A stretch of 21,901 nucleotides of DNA from Calditrichota bacterium (GCA_013152765.1 JAADFT010000525.1:1-21901); one strand, 5' to 3'; shown: positions 1 through 8,677, numbered from the stretch's first letter. Made by a program: numbers and translations. The notes: a model not told the origin generated them from the letters alone.

Positions 1-50
1 ATGACTTCTCGGAATTTGCTGTCCGAGAAAAGCTGGCCAACAGGGAGTGA
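1..50 (+). CDS. Possible 3' end of an upstream gene (partial)
   Basis: In the third frame the first 50 bases read as an open C-terminal tail (DFSEFAVREKLANRE) ending in a TGA at 48-50. The composition looks protein-like, and the stop lies about 20 bases before the start of the beta-galactosidase gene, as expected for a gene ahead of it in the same operon. Frame 1 is also open here as far as position 72, so the choice of frame is a judgement. No family can be named from 15 residues. Confidence 0.3.
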   Translation, partial: DFSEFAVREKLANRE

Positions 51-71
51 ACAAACTCGAGGGAGAGCGTG

Positions 72-3000
72 ATGTTCTCGACTTCTCACCAATCGCTGGT
101 TGCAGGGAGCCTTTGGCTCGCAGTTTTGATGCTTCTTCTGATGTCGGCTGGCCGACCCGCTGCTGCGCAGGTGGACGCGCCCGATTGGGAGAATCCCGAG
201 ATCTTCGGCATCAACAAAGAACCTCCCCACGCCACGTTAATGCCCTACGCCACGCTGGAGGAAGCGCTGCGGGCGGAGAGAGAGGCCTCTCCATTTTACG
301 AGTCGTTGAACGGGAAGTGGAAATTTCACTGGGTGCGCACGCCCGAAGAGCGTCCGGTGGATTTCTACAAACCCGATTTCGACGTGAGCTCCTGGGACGA
401 AATCCCCGTACCGAGCAACTGGCAAATGCTCGGCTACGGAAAGCCGATCTACACCAACGTGCGCTACCCATTTCCGAAAAATCCACCCTACATCGACCAC
501 AGCTACAATCCGGTGGGTTCCTACCGCCGCGAGTTCACGGTGCCGTCCGAATGGGCCGGGCGGCAGGTGTTCATCCACTTCGACGGCGTGGAGTCGGCCT
601 TCTACATCTGGATTAACGGGCAGAAGGTGGGCTACAGCCAGGACAGCCGCACGCCGGCGGAGTTCAACATCACCCGCTACTTGAGGCCGGGCACGAATTT
701 GCTCGCAGTGGAAGTCTACCGCTGGTCAGACGGTTCGTACCTGGAGGACCAGGACTTCTGGCGTCTGAGCGGCATCTTCCGGAATGTCTACCTGTTTGCA
801 GCGCCCACGGTTCACATTCGAGATTTCGAGCTCGTGCCCGACCTGGACGAGCAGTACCGCGACGCCACCCTGCACGTGACCGCCAGGATCAAGAACTACG
901 GTGAGGAGCCCGCTGAGAACGTACGTGTGGAAGTTAGCCTGTACGACCCGGACGGTCAAATGCTGGGCAAGGGCCCTCTTCTGAGCAACGGCACGGCTTT
1001 GATTGCTCCAGGTGGCGAGAGCGTGCTGCCGATGAAAGCCCTTGTGAAGAATCCGACCAAGTGGACGGCCGAGACACCAAACCTTTACACGGCCGTTTTC
1101 CACCTGCTGGACGGAAATGGAAACACGCTCGAGTACCTGTCGGCTCGAATCGGTTTCCGCAAGGTGGAAGTGAAGAACGGCAGACTCCTGGTAAACGGGA
1201 AGCCGATTTACATCAAAGGCGTGAACCGCCACGAGCACGACCCGGACACGGGGCACTACGTGACCGTGGAGTCGATGGTGCGCGACATCAAGCTGATGAA
1301 GCAATTCAACATCAACACGGTGCGGACCAGCCACTACCCGAACGACCCGCACTGGTACGACCTCTGCGACGAGTACGGGATTTACCTGTTCGACGAGGCC
1401 AACATCGAGAGTCACGGGATGGGGTACAACCCACACGAGACCCTGGCCAACCGGCCCGAGTGGGAAGCAGCGCATTTCGATCGCATGCGGAGGATGGTGG
1501 AGCGAGACAAGAACCACCCGTCGGTGATCATCTGGTCGATGGGCAACGAGGCCGGTGACGGCACTACCTTCGAGGCCATGAGTGACTGGGTGCATCACCG
1601 CGACCCTTCGCGGCCAGTGCACTACGAGCGTGCTCAGCTGCGCCAGCACGTCGACATTGTTTCGTGGATGTACCCATCGTTGCGCAGGCTCATCCACTAC
1701 GCGGAGACTCACGACGACCGGCCGCTGGTCATGTGCGAGTACGCTCATGCGATGGGGAATGCCGTCGGAAACCTGCGGGAGTACTGGGAGGTGATCAAGG
1801 CTTACCCCGTGCTCCAGGGCGGCAACATTTGGGACTGGGTTGACCAGGGGCTGCGCAAAAAAGACGAAAAAGGGCGAGAGTTCTGGGCTTACGGCGGGGA
1901 CTACGGCGATGAGCCCAACGACGGCAACTTCTGCATCAACGGTCTGGTCCTTCCGGACAGGCAGGTCACGCCGAAGCTCTGGGAAGTGAAAAAGGTTTAC
2001 CAGAATGTGGACTTTGAACCCGTCGACGTCTTCTACGGGAAAATCCGGCTGCGGAACGGGTACTTTTTCACCAACCTGGAAGATTTCGTGGTGAACTGGC
2101 AACTCCTGGAGGATGGCAAGGCCATTCAGCGCGGTAGTTTCGACGCCCCAAACACGCCACCTGGAGAGTCAGCCGTAGTAACGGTTCCGTTCAAGAAACC
2201 CGAGCTGCAACCGGGCGCTGAGTACCAGCTGCGCGTGGGACTGAGTTTGCGGCACGCAGCCCCGTGGGCAGAAGCGGGACACGAGGTGGCGTGGGAAGAA
2301 TTCCGCATTCCTTACGCGGTTGCGGCTCCTCCGGTGGTTGCGGCAGACTCGCTGCCCAGTCTCGATCTGATCGAAGACGAAGGCACAATCCGCCTGACGA
2401 CGCCCGGGTTCAAGGTGGTTTTCGACAAGAAGAGCGGGCGAATCGTCTCTTTAGCGTACGGCGCAAAGACGGTAATTGGACCGGAGGAGGAAGGCATCGT
2501 CGGGCCGGAACTCGACGTGTTTCGAGCACCCACGGACAACAACATGAAAAGGCTTGCCCCGGACTGGTACCAGGTTGGGCTGAACGATCTGAGCCGGGAA
2601 GTGCAGGACGTACAGGCGCAGCGGATCAGCCCTCAGGTCGTGGAGGTTGAGATCTCGGTTCACTACGCAGGTAAGAAAGACGCCGGCTTCAACCACCGGG
2701 CCGTGTACACCGTGTACGGAAACGGCTGGATTCACGTGGCCAATCGCATTGAGCCTGTCGGGCAGCTACCAGTGCTTCCGAAACTTGGTGTGAGGATGAC
2801 CGTTGCAAGTCCGTACGAGAACATGGTGTGGTACGGCCGTGGTCCGTTCGAAAGTTACCCGGACAGGAAGACGGGAGCCGCGATCTCGCTCTGGCGCAGC
2901 ACCGTGAGCCAGCAGGTGGTGCCCTACGTTCGCCCGCAGGAAACCGGCAACCACGAAGATGTGCGCTGGCTGGCACTGACGGACGAGGGCGGCAGCGGCC

Positions 3001-3287
3001 TCCTGATCGTCGGCGACGAACCCCTTTCGGTCTCGGCTTTGCACTACACCGCTAACGATCTGGACAAGGCCACCCACATCAATGAGCTGACGCCCAGAAA
3101 AAACGTCATCGTTTGCCTGGATGCACGAGTTCTTGGACTGGGGAACGGAAGCTGCGGACCCGGCGTGCTCGATCGCTACCTGCTTAAGCCGAATCCGGTT
3201 TCGTTCGGTTTCACGCTCAGGCCGTACGACCCGAAGATGGGCGATGTCCGGAGCGTGGCGAGGGTCAGGCTGGCACCCGGCGAGTAG
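72..3287 (+). CDS. lacZ: Secreted GH2 beta-galactosidase (LacZ-like)
   Basis: This is a long LacZ-type glycoside hydrolase family 2 enzyme of about 1071 residues (E. coli LacZ has about 1023), predicted to release terminal beta-galactose. It begins with a Sec signal peptide with a leucine-rich core and a likely cut after AAA. Domains in order: sugar-binding jelly roll (~50-235), Ig-like domain (~240-350), TIM barrel (~355-650), a second Ig-like domain (~655-760), and the Bgal_small_N domain (~785-1060). The acid/base is E493 in WSMGNEAG and the nucleophile is E556 in MCEYAHAMGN. GVNRHEHDP, GGNIWDWVDQG and YGRGPFESYPDRKTG are also diagnostic. The ATG at 72 sits 6 bases after GGAG; a GTG at 69 is an alternative. 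E. coli LacZ is cytoplasmic, so export here points to a polysaccharide or glycoconjugate substrate rather than imported lactose. GH2 exo-activities other than galactosidase remain possible. Confidence 0.93.
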   Translation: MFSTSHQSLVAGSLWLAVLMLLLMSAGRPAAAQVDAPDWENPEIFGINKEPPHATLMPYATLEEALRAEREASPFYESLNGKWKFHWVRTPEERPVDFYKPDFDVSSWDEIPVPSNWQMLGYGKPIYTNVRYPFPKNPPYIDHSYNPVGSYRREFTVPSEWAGRQVFIHFDGVESAFYIWINGQKVGYSQDSRTPAEFNITRYLRPGTNLLAVEVYRWSDGSYLEDQDFWRLSGIFRNVYLFAAPTVHIRDFELVPDLDEQYRDATLHVTARIKNYGEEPAENVRVEVSLYDPDGQMLGKGPLLSNGTALIAPGGESVLPMKALVKNPTKWTAETPNLYTAVFHLLDGNGNTLEYLSARIGFRKVEVKNGRLLVNGKPIYIKGVNRHEHDPDTGHYVTVESMVRDIKLMKQFNINTVRTSHYPNDPHWYDLCDEYGIYLFDEANIESHGMGYNPHETLANRPEWEAAHFDRMRRMVERDKNHPSVIIWSMGNEAGDGTTFEAMSDWVHHRDPSRPVHYERAQLRQHVDIVSWMYPSLRRLIHYAETHDDRPLVMCEYAHAMGNAVGNLREYWEVIKAYPVLQGGNIWDWVDQGLRKKDEKGREFWAYGGDYGDEPNDGNFCINGLVLPDRQVTPKLWEVKKVYQNVDFEPVDVFYGKIRLRNGYFFTNLEDFVVNWQLLEDGKAIQRGSFDAPNTPPGESAVVTVPFKKPELQPGAEYQLRVGLSLRHAAPWAEAGHEVAWEEFRIPYAVAAPPVVAADSLPSLDLIEDEGTIRLTTPGFKVVFDKKSGRIVSLAYGAKTVIGPEEEGIVGPELDVFRAPTDNNMKRLAPDWYQVGLNDLSREVQDVQAQRISPQVVEVEISVHYAGKKDAGFNHRAVYTVYGNGWIHVANRIEPVGQLPVLPKLGVRMTVASPYENMVWYGRGPFESYPDRKTGAAISLWRSTVSQQVVPYVRPQETGNHEDVRWLALTDEGGSGLLIVGDEPLSVSALHYTANDLDKATHINELTPRKNVIVCLDARVLGLGNGSCGPGVLDRYLLKPNPVSFGFTLRPYDPKMGDVRSVARVRLAPGE

Positions 3288-3305
3288 AGCGGAAAAGCCG
3301 AAGCG

Positions 3306-3320
3306 AAAGGCCAGGCCTTT
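3306..3320. repeat. Perfect 15-base palindrome after lacZ
   Basis: AAAGGCC-A-GGCCTTT is a perfect inverted repeat around a single base, lying 19 bases after the lacZ stop and followed by one further T and then a G run. As RNA it could form only about 5 pairs with a 5-base loop, and the T run is just four bases, so it is at best a weak terminator. A dimeric protein-binding site is an alternative. Confidence 0.35.
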
Positions 3321-3372
3321 TGGGGGAAGAAGTCAGACTTTGTGGGCCAAAGCAAACCCGCACACACACGCT

Positions 3373-3377
3373 GGAGG
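3373..3377 (+). promoter_or_regulatory. Ribosome binding site deciding the sulfatase 1 start
   Basis: GGAGG lies 9 bases before the ATG at 3387. The open frame extends upstream to 3342, but only the 3387 start has this site, and it places the RREFVK twin-arginine motif close to the N-terminus, as a Tat leader needs. Confidence 0.6.
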
Positions 3378-3386
3378 TGCGGTGAA

Positions 3387-4898
3387 ATGGCTGAGAAAAG
3401 TGCGAAGTCCGGGAAATCAGTCGCGTACTCGCGGCGGGAGTTTGTGAAGACCTCGGCGGGAGCCCTGGCTCTGGCGGGCCTCCGCACGGTGTGGCCAATC
3501 ACGACGCGCGACGGCCGGCCGAACATCGTGCTGATCATGACCGACGAGCACAACGGCGGGGTTCTTGGGACCGCCGGCGACCGTCGCGCTCGCACTCCAA
3601 ACCTGGACGCGCTGGCACAGCAGGGCGTGCTCTTCACGGACCACTACTGCAACTCGCCCCTCTGCGTGCCGTCGCGGCTTTCGTTCATCTCCGGCAAGTA
3701 CATCTCGCGAACCGGTGTGTGGAGCAACACGCTTCCCAGTGCGGACTACCCAACCCTCCCGCGTATTCTGACGCAGGCGGGTTACCAGAGCTTCCTTTGC
3801 GGCAAAATGCACTTCGACCGCACCCGTCGCTACGGCTTTACGGAGATCTGGAAGAGTCCGCTGAACCAGCACCACAAGACGGGTCGGGGCAGACGCCGGA
3901 ATCCCGACGATCTCAAACCGAAGCCGGGAATCTCGGAGCGCTTCAAAGATTTTCACACGGGCGACGTGTCGCGCGTTCTGAAACACGACCGCCAGACGAC
4001 ACACTGGGCTCAGGACTTCCTGTCCAGGCGAAAACGTCGCGACGGTCCCTTTTTCCTGGCAATTGGCTACCTGGCTCCTCACTTCCCCCTGATTGTGCCG
4101 CAAGCTTACTGGGAGCACTTCGCGGGCCAGATTCCTCTCCCGGTAATTCCCCCTGGACACCTGGAGTCGCAGCCGCTGAACTACAAGCACCTGCGGATCG
4201 CGTTCAACGTGGAGGACGCGCCAGTCGAAATTGTTCGCCGGGGCCGCGAGTTGTACTACGGGCTCACCGAGTGGGTGGACGTCGAGATCGGCAAGGTGCT
4301 GGCGGCCCTGCAGCAAAGCGACGTGGGGCGGAACACGGTGGTCGTCTACACCGCAGACCACGGCGAAAACATGGGCGAACACGGCCTGTGGTGGAAGAAC
4401 TGCATGTACCAGCACGCTTCGCGCGTTCCTTTGATCGTCAGCTTTCCGGAACGCTGGAAGGGAGGGCAGGTGCGGCGAGGCGCGTGCTCACTGGTGGACG
4501 TGGCCGCAACCGTGGCGGCTTTGGCGGGTGCCTCGATGCCGGATGACTGGGACGGCGACTCGCTTTTGCCCTGGCTCGACGATCCAGAGGCGGCCTGGAA
4601 GGATTCGGCTCTCAGCGAGTACTACGGCCACAACATCGCGTCCGGCTTTGTGATGTTACGGCGCGGCCGGTTCAAGTACGTGTACCACACGCCGCCGGAC
4701 GCACGACATCCGGCGCAGCGGGAGCTGTACGACCTGTCGCAGGACCCGGGCGAGTTCAACAATCTCGCGGATCAACCGGCCTACAAAGCGGTGGTGGAGG
4801 ATTTGCACACGCAGATGCTCCGGGAACTCGGCGAACACCCGGACGAAACGGAACAGCGTTGCCGGAGGGACTACGCGCGCGGTTACGGTCGCGGGTAG
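3387..4898 (+). CDS. Tat-exported S1 family sulfatase (sulfatase 1)
   Basis: A type I formylglycine-dependent sulfatase of about 503 residues, predicted to hydrolyse sulfate esters outside the cytoplasm. The N-terminus carries a Tat leader (SRREFVK followed by an alanine/leucine-rich stretch). The catalytic signature is CVPSR, with C93 as the predicted formylglycine precursor. Metal-site motifs are TDEH (D53) near the N-terminus and ADHGE (D324, H325). The pattern YTADHGENMGEHGLWWKN resembles choline-sulfatase and iduronate-2-sulfatase-like members more than arylsulfatase A. It lies 99 bases after the beta-galactosidase gene, which suggests a sulfated, galactose-containing substrate, but the substrate cannot be read from sequence. 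Maturation would need a formylglycine-generating enzyme, which is not in this window. Confidence 0.9.
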   Translation: MAEKSAKSGKSVAYSRREFVKTSAGALALAGLRTVWPITTRDGRPNIVLIMTDEHNGGVLGTAGDRRARTPNLDALAQQGVLFTDHYCNSPLCVPSRLSFISGKYISRTGVWSNTLPSADYPTLPRILTQAGYQSFLCGKMHFDRTRRYGFTEIWKSPLNQHHKTGRGRRRNPDDLKPKPGISERFKDFHTGDVSRVLKHDRQTTHWAQDFLSRRKRRDGPFFLAIGYLAPHFPLIVPQAYWEHFAGQIPLPVIPPGHLESQPLNYKHLRIAFNVEDAPVEIVRRGRELYYGLTEWVDVEIGKVLAALQQSDVGRNTVVVYTADHGENMGEHGLWWKNCMYQHASRVPLIVSFPERWKGGQVRRGACSLVDVAATVAALAGASMPDDWDGDSLLPWLDDPEAAWKDSALSEYYGHNIASGFVMLRRGRFKYVYHTPPDARHPAQRELYDLSQDPGEFNNLADQPAYKAVVEDLHTQMLRELGEHPDETEQRCRRDYARGYGRG

Positions 4899-4932
4899 GC
4901 CCGCGTACCGTTCGGCAACCGGGCGCGGTTTT

Positions 4933-4948
4933 GGGGCCTGACAGCCCC
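4933..4948. other. Small GC hairpin in the 189-base gap after sulfatase 1
   Basis: GGGGC and GCCCC flank a 6-base spacer in the gap between the sulfatase 1 stop (4898) and the DUF362 start (5088). No T run follows on the + strand, so it is not a convincing intrinsic terminator. Nothing else stands out in the gap except the AGGGAG ribosome binding site near its end. Confidence 0.2.
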
Positions 4949-5087
4949 CTGGCGAGCGTTGGGGTATCCCGGAGCGGGGGCGTTTCTGCCGCGGTCTGTC
5001 TCGCCCGGGCAGCGCTTTGGTGAGAAGGTCCAGGAATTCGATCTGTGGCCAGGAGAGCAGCGGACGAACGAGAAGGGAGTGTGAACG

Positions 5088-6131
5088 GTGAGCAGCGACA
5101 GCAAATGGACGCGCAGGGAATTCCTGAAGACTTCTGTTGCGGCAACGGCGGTGTCTTCTTTGTGGCCGGGCTTTGCGCTGGGCGACAGTGCCTTACAGAC
5201 CCAGGGCAGCGTCGTGGTGTGGGTGGAGAGCGGCGCTGTGATGGACGACCACGGCAGCGTGGACGCGAGCGTTCTGGAGCGAATGATCGACCGGGCTCTG
5301 TGCGAACTCACCGGCGAGAAGGATCCGCGCGATGCCTGGGCACGCTTCGTCAAACCGACGGACACCGTGGGGCTGAAGGTGAACACGCTCGGTCTCAAGC
5401 ACGTTCGCAGGAGCAAACTGGTTGCGCACTTCCCAGCCGTTGGGAACGTACTGACGAAGCGACTGGTGGAGATCGTCGGCCGCCCGGAAAGATTGACGAT
5501 CTGGGACCGCTACGACCGCGAGCTTGAGGCGGCTGGCTTCCAGATCAACCATGACGGGCCGGGTGTGCGCTGCTTAGGGTGGAAGAAAAAAATCGGGCCT
5601 GGCAAGAAAGAGTACCGCGTTGGCGGCAAGAAGACGCGCTTTTCCCGGATCCTGGACGAGGAGATTTCGGCGCTGATCAACATTCCCGTGCCGAAGACGC
5701 ACAGGATTGCGGGGATCACGGGCGCGCTGAAGAACCACTACGGCTCGATCACAAACCCGCGCGACTTCCACGGGAACGGCTGCACCGAGCCGGGCATCCC
5801 GGAGCTGAACGCCCTGCCACCAGTTCGAGAGAAAACCCGTCTCATTCTCGTCGACGCTCTCTGGACGGTGATCGACGGAGGCCCCGGCTGGAGCCGCGAA
5901 GCCATGCGCCCGACGCGGTCGGTGCTGGTGAGTACGGATCCGGTGGCTGTGGACCGTGTCCTGCTGAAGATCATCGACGAGGCCAGGCGCGCCGAGGGAC
6001 TGCCGCCAAAGGAGCCACTGGTTCGATTCCTGGCGCTGGCCGAAAAGCAGGAACTTGGCGTGGCAGATCTGCAGCGGATCAAGATCGTCAAGGTGAAGGG
6101 GCTGAGGCGAGTTGGCTGGGCAGCAGGTTGA
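5088..6131 (+). CDS. Tat-exported DUF362 family protein
   Basis: A 347-residue protein of the DUF362 family with a twin-arginine leader (TRREFLK, then a short hydrophobic run ending near WPGFALG). Family features include the DTVGLKVN strand (~95-103), the IPVPKTH segment (199-205) running into GITGALKNHYGS (209-220), and a late VDALWTVIDGGPGW segment. The few cysteines are not arranged as CxxCxxC, so the ferredoxin-like cluster found in some DUF362 proteins is absent. The biochemical role of the family is not settled. The GTG start follows AAGGGAG. The stop is 13 bases before the next sulfatase start, so co-transcription and co-export with that sulfatase are likely. A role in sulfated glycan processing is inferred from context only. 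Confidence 0.85.
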   Translation: MSSDSKWTRREFLKTSVAATAVSSLWPGFALGDSALQTQGSVVVWVESGAVMDDHGSVDASVLERMIDRALCELTGEKDPRDAWARFVKPTDTVGLKVNTLGLKHVRRSKLVAHFPAVGNVLTKRLVEIVGRPERLTIWDRYDRELEAAGFQINHDGPGVRCLGWKKKIGPGKKEYRVGGKKTRFSRILDEEISALINIPVPKTHRIAGITGALKNHYGSITNPRDFHGNGCTEPGIPELNALPPVREKTRLILVDALWTVIDGGPGWSREAMRPTRSVLVSTDPVAVDRVLLKIIDEARRAEGLPPKEPLVRFLALAEKQELGVADLQRIKIVKVKGLRRVGWAAG

Positions 6132-6132
6132 C

Positions 6133-6138
6133 AGGAGG
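6133..6138 (+). promoter_or_regulatory. Ribosome binding site deciding the sulfatase 2 start
   Basis: A consensus AGGAGG sits 6 bases before the ATG at 6145. It favours this start over an in-frame upstream ATG at 6112 that would overlap the DUF362 gene. Confidence 0.65.
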
Positions 6139-6144
6139 CTGAGA

Positions 6145-7761
6145 ATGCCGAACGTGGACCGCAGGGAGTTTTTGAAGGAAAGCGCAATTTTGACCGCCGG
6201 GTTGGCCCTGGGTTTGGGGGCGGCAGCGTGCTCCCGCGAGGGGTCGGCTCGACGTCCCAACATCGTCCTGATCATGGCGGACGACATGGGGTACTCGGAC
6301 ATCGGTTGCTTTGGTTCGGAAATCCACACACCCAACCTGGATCGACTGGCCTCGGGAGGGCTGCGGTTCACGCAATTCTACAACGCAGCACGCTGCTGCC
6401 CGACCCGGGCTTCGCTGCTCACCGGACTTTACCCGCACCAGGCCGGTGTCGGCTACATGATCCACAACCTGGGTTACCCGGCGTACCAGGGTTACCTCAA
6501 CGATCAGTGCGTGACCCTTGCTGAGGCGCTGAAGCCGGCGGGCTATGTCACGCTGATGTCCGGCAAATGGCATGTTGGTGAAGAGCGGCCGCACTGGCCC
6601 GTAGACAGGGGGTTCGATCACTACTACGGTTTGATCAGCGGGGCGGCCAACTACTTCGACATCACCAAGACCAAGGCGCCGGGCGTGAAGCGCACGATGG
6701 CCATCGACGACAAGCCGTTTGTGCCCAAGCCAGGCAAATTCTACATGACCGACGCCATCACGGAGAACGCTGTCCGCTTCATTCGCCAGGCAGCAGGCGG
6801 ATCGAAGCCTTTCTTCCTGTACGTTGCCTACACGGCACCGCACTGGCCGCTGCACGCCTGGCCGGAAGACATCGCAAAGTACCGCGGCAAATACGACTTC
6901 GGCTGGGATGAGTTGCGCAGGCGCCGCTATCAGCGCATGCTCGAGATGGGTATCATTCGCAAGAACTGGCAGCTCTCGCCCCGGGATCCTCGCGCCCACG
7001 CGTGGGAGAGCGAGACGGAAAAGGACCTGATGAGCCTGAAGATGGCCGTCTACGCAGCGCAGGTGGACCGAATGGACCAGGGGATTGGGCGCATCCTGCA
7101 GACCTTGGAGCAGGCCGGGATTCTGGAGAACACGCTGATTCTTTTCCTGTCCGACAACGGCGGCTGCGCGGAGGGTGGACCAAAGGGTTTCGACAGGCGC
7201 AAGAACGGTTTGCCGCCCGGCGGCGTGGATTCTTACATGAGTTACGGCCTGTGCTGGGCAAACGCCAGCAACACGCCGTTCCGACGCTTCAAGCACTGGG
7301 TGCACGAAGGCGGCGTCTCAACACCGCTGATCGTGCACTGGCCGGCTGTGATCAAGCGAGGCGGTGGCACGGTTCGCGAGATGGGCCACATCGTCGACAT
7401 CATGCCGACGCTGCTGGATGTTGCCGGCGCACGCTACCCGGAGGAGCGCAACGGCAAGAGAATTCAACCGCCGGAAGGCAGGAGTCTCGTGCCTTTGTTC
7501 ACCGGTGGGAAGTGGGACGAGCCGCGCTGGATTTTCTGGGAACACGAGGGGAATCGGGCTGTGCGCCACGGCAAGTGGAAGCTGGTGGCGGGCTACAAGG
7601 AGCCGTGGGAGTTGCACGACATGGAAGAAGACCGCACCGAGACGCGGGACCTTTCCGGCGACTACCCTGAGGTCGTGAAAGAACTGTCCGAGGCGTGGCA
7701 GGACTGGGCTAACAGGGTCGGAGTGCGACCCTGGCCTGTGAGACCCGCCAGGGGTGGGTAA
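6145..7761 (+). CDS. Tat-exported arylsulfatase-type sulfatase, possible lipoprotein (sulfatase 2)
   Basis: A type I sulfatase of about 538 residues. The leader contains DRREFLK and ends in LGAAACS; the cysteine there could be lipidated (an imperfect lipobox with Ala at -3), which would make it a Tat lipoprotein. The formylglycine signature is CCPTR with C84 as the modified residue, inside AARCCPTRASLLTGLYPHQ. Metal ligands are the DD pair D46/D47 and DNGG (D337, N338). GKWHVG and HEGGVSTPLIVHWP match arylsulfatase-like S1 members. It is the longest of the three sulfatases here and has insertions around 190-300. It directly follows the DUF362 gene by 13 bases and precedes an NlpC/P60-like secreted protein by 27 bases. 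Substrate unknown. Confidence 0.92.
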   Translation: MPNVDRREFLKESAILTAGLALGLGAAACSREGSARRPNIVLIMADDMGYSDIGCFGSEIHTPNLDRLASGGLRFTQFYNAARCCPTRASLLTGLYPHQAGVGYMIHNLGYPAYQGYLNDQCVTLAEALKPAGYVTLMSGKWHVGEERPHWPVDRGFDHYYGLISGAANYFDITKTKAPGVKRTMAIDDKPFVPKPGKFYMTDAITENAVRFIRQAAGGSKPFFLYVAYTAPHWPLHAWPEDIAKYRGKYDFGWDELRRRRYQRMLEMGIIRKNWQLSPRDPRAHAWESETEKDLMSLKMAVYAAQVDRMDQGIGRILQTLEQAGILENTLILFLSDNGGCAEGGPKGFDRRKNGLPPGGVDSYMSYGLCWANASNTPFRRFKHWVHEGGVSTPLIVHWPAVIKRGGGTVREMGHIVDIMPTLLDVAGARYPEERNGKRIQPPEGRSLVPLFTGGKWDEPRWIFWEHEGNRAVRHGKWKLVAGYKEPWELHDMEEDRTETRDLSGDYPEVVKELSEAWQDWANRVGVRPWPVRPARGG

Positions 7762-7788
7762 GTTTCGAATGGAAGTCGGGGGTGCAAA

Positions 7789-8559
7789 ATGACAAAGAGA
7801 AAGGGGACGCTGGTCGCAGTTTTGGTGCTGACAACTGCCCTGGGTTTCCCCGGGATCGAGCAGCACGTGGCCCAGGCCCAAACCCCGGCCAGCAGTAAGC
7901 AGCAGCCAGGGGCACGTTACGAAGAAATCCTTGCGACGATCGAGGCAAAGCGAGCGTCATTCGCCAGGCGGTACCGGGAAGGTTCGGACGAGGAGAAGCA
8001 GCGCGTTCTGCAAGAGGCGGGTAAGTACCTCGTAGACGTGCTGTCGCAGCAACTTTTTCCACAGTGGTACGGGACGCCGTGGGATTTTAACGGCGCGGCC
8101 AGGCGTCCGGGCGAAGGGCCAATTGCCTGCGGTGTGTTCGTCGCCCGGGTGCTGGCGCACGCTGGTTTCTCAATTTCTTCAGTTGCGCGCCTGGCCCAGC
8201 AGCCGTCGGAGGTGATCATCAAGAACCTGGTCCCGCGCAGTGAAATTCGCAGGTTCAGTTCGGTGAAACCTGAGAAGGTGGAAGCTGAGCTGCGAAATTG
8301 GGGTAAGGGGGTGTACATCGTTGGTCTGGACATTCACGTTGGCTTTGTGGTGAACGACGGCGACAGCATTCGCTTTGTGCACTACGACCCGCCCCGGGCC
8401 GTAGTGTCCGAGCCGCTGCTCGGTCGCAATCCGCTAGCCGACTCGCAGTACAGAGTGGTTGGCAGGTTGACAAATCCGACGACACTGCGCAAGTGGGTGC
8501 TGGGGGAACCGTTCACGCTCCAGTACGACTACTTTCGGTCGCGGCGCGCCAGGCAGTGA
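7789..8559 (+). CDS. Secreted protein with NlpC/P60-like Cys/His pattern
   Basis: A 256-residue protein with a Sec signal peptide (cut likely after AQA). Residues ~40-80 form a charged, helix-prone stretch (EEILATIEAKRASFARRY). The core then shows IACGVFVARVLAHAGF with C114, followed by a glycine/valine strand around LDIHVGFVV with H183 and FVHYDPP with H198. A cysteine at the head of a helix followed by an HVGF-type strand is the arrangement of NlpC/P60-like papain-fold peptidases and amidases, which cut peptidoglycan peptides or related amides. Overall similarity to the named family is weak, so this is a fold-level guess. It starts 27 bases after sulfatase 2, so it is probably co-transcribed. 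Confidence 0.7.
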   Translation: MTKRKGTLVAVLVLTTALGFPGIEQHVAQAQTPASSKQQPGARYEEILATIEAKRASFARRYREGSDEEKQRVLQEAGKYLVDVLSQQLFPQWYGTPWDFNGAARRPGEGPIACGVFVARVLAHAGFSISSVARLAQQPSEVIIKNLVPRSEIRRFSSVKPEKVEAELRNWGKGVYIVGLDIHVGFVVNDGDSIRFVHYDPPRAVVSEPLLGRNPLADSQYRVVGRLTNPTTLRKWVLGEPFTLQYDYFRSRRARQ

Positions 8560-8662
8560 AGGGCGGTACCCGCTGTTTCCGGGATGGTCGAGAAGCGGTC
8601 TCGCGGGTGTCTGCCGGGTGGCGAACACGGCTGTTTGGCAGGTGGAAGGGCTGAACCCACCT

Positions 8663-8677
8663 CGGCGGCTGTCGCCG
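8663..8677. other. Small GC hairpin before the channel gene
   Basis: CGGCG-GCTGT-CGCCG is a perfect 5-pair stem with a 5-base loop in the 165-base gap between the NlpC/P60-like gene and the channel gene. No T run follows. It may be incidental in GC-rich DNA. The gap otherwise shows only the GAGAGGAG ribosome binding site before the GTG at 8725. Confidence 0.2.

Noticed and set aside
726..2102. Long open frame on the - strand inside lacZ (458 codons)
   Set aside because: It lies wholly opposite conserved GH2 motifs and its translation is rich in His, Val, Arg and Pro with no domain pattern, as expected for the shadow of a GC-rich gene.
3491..4546. 351-codon overlapping + strand frame within sulfatase 1
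   Set aside because: Arg/Pro/Gly-rich out-of-frame reading of the sulfatase gene; no ribosome site or domain.
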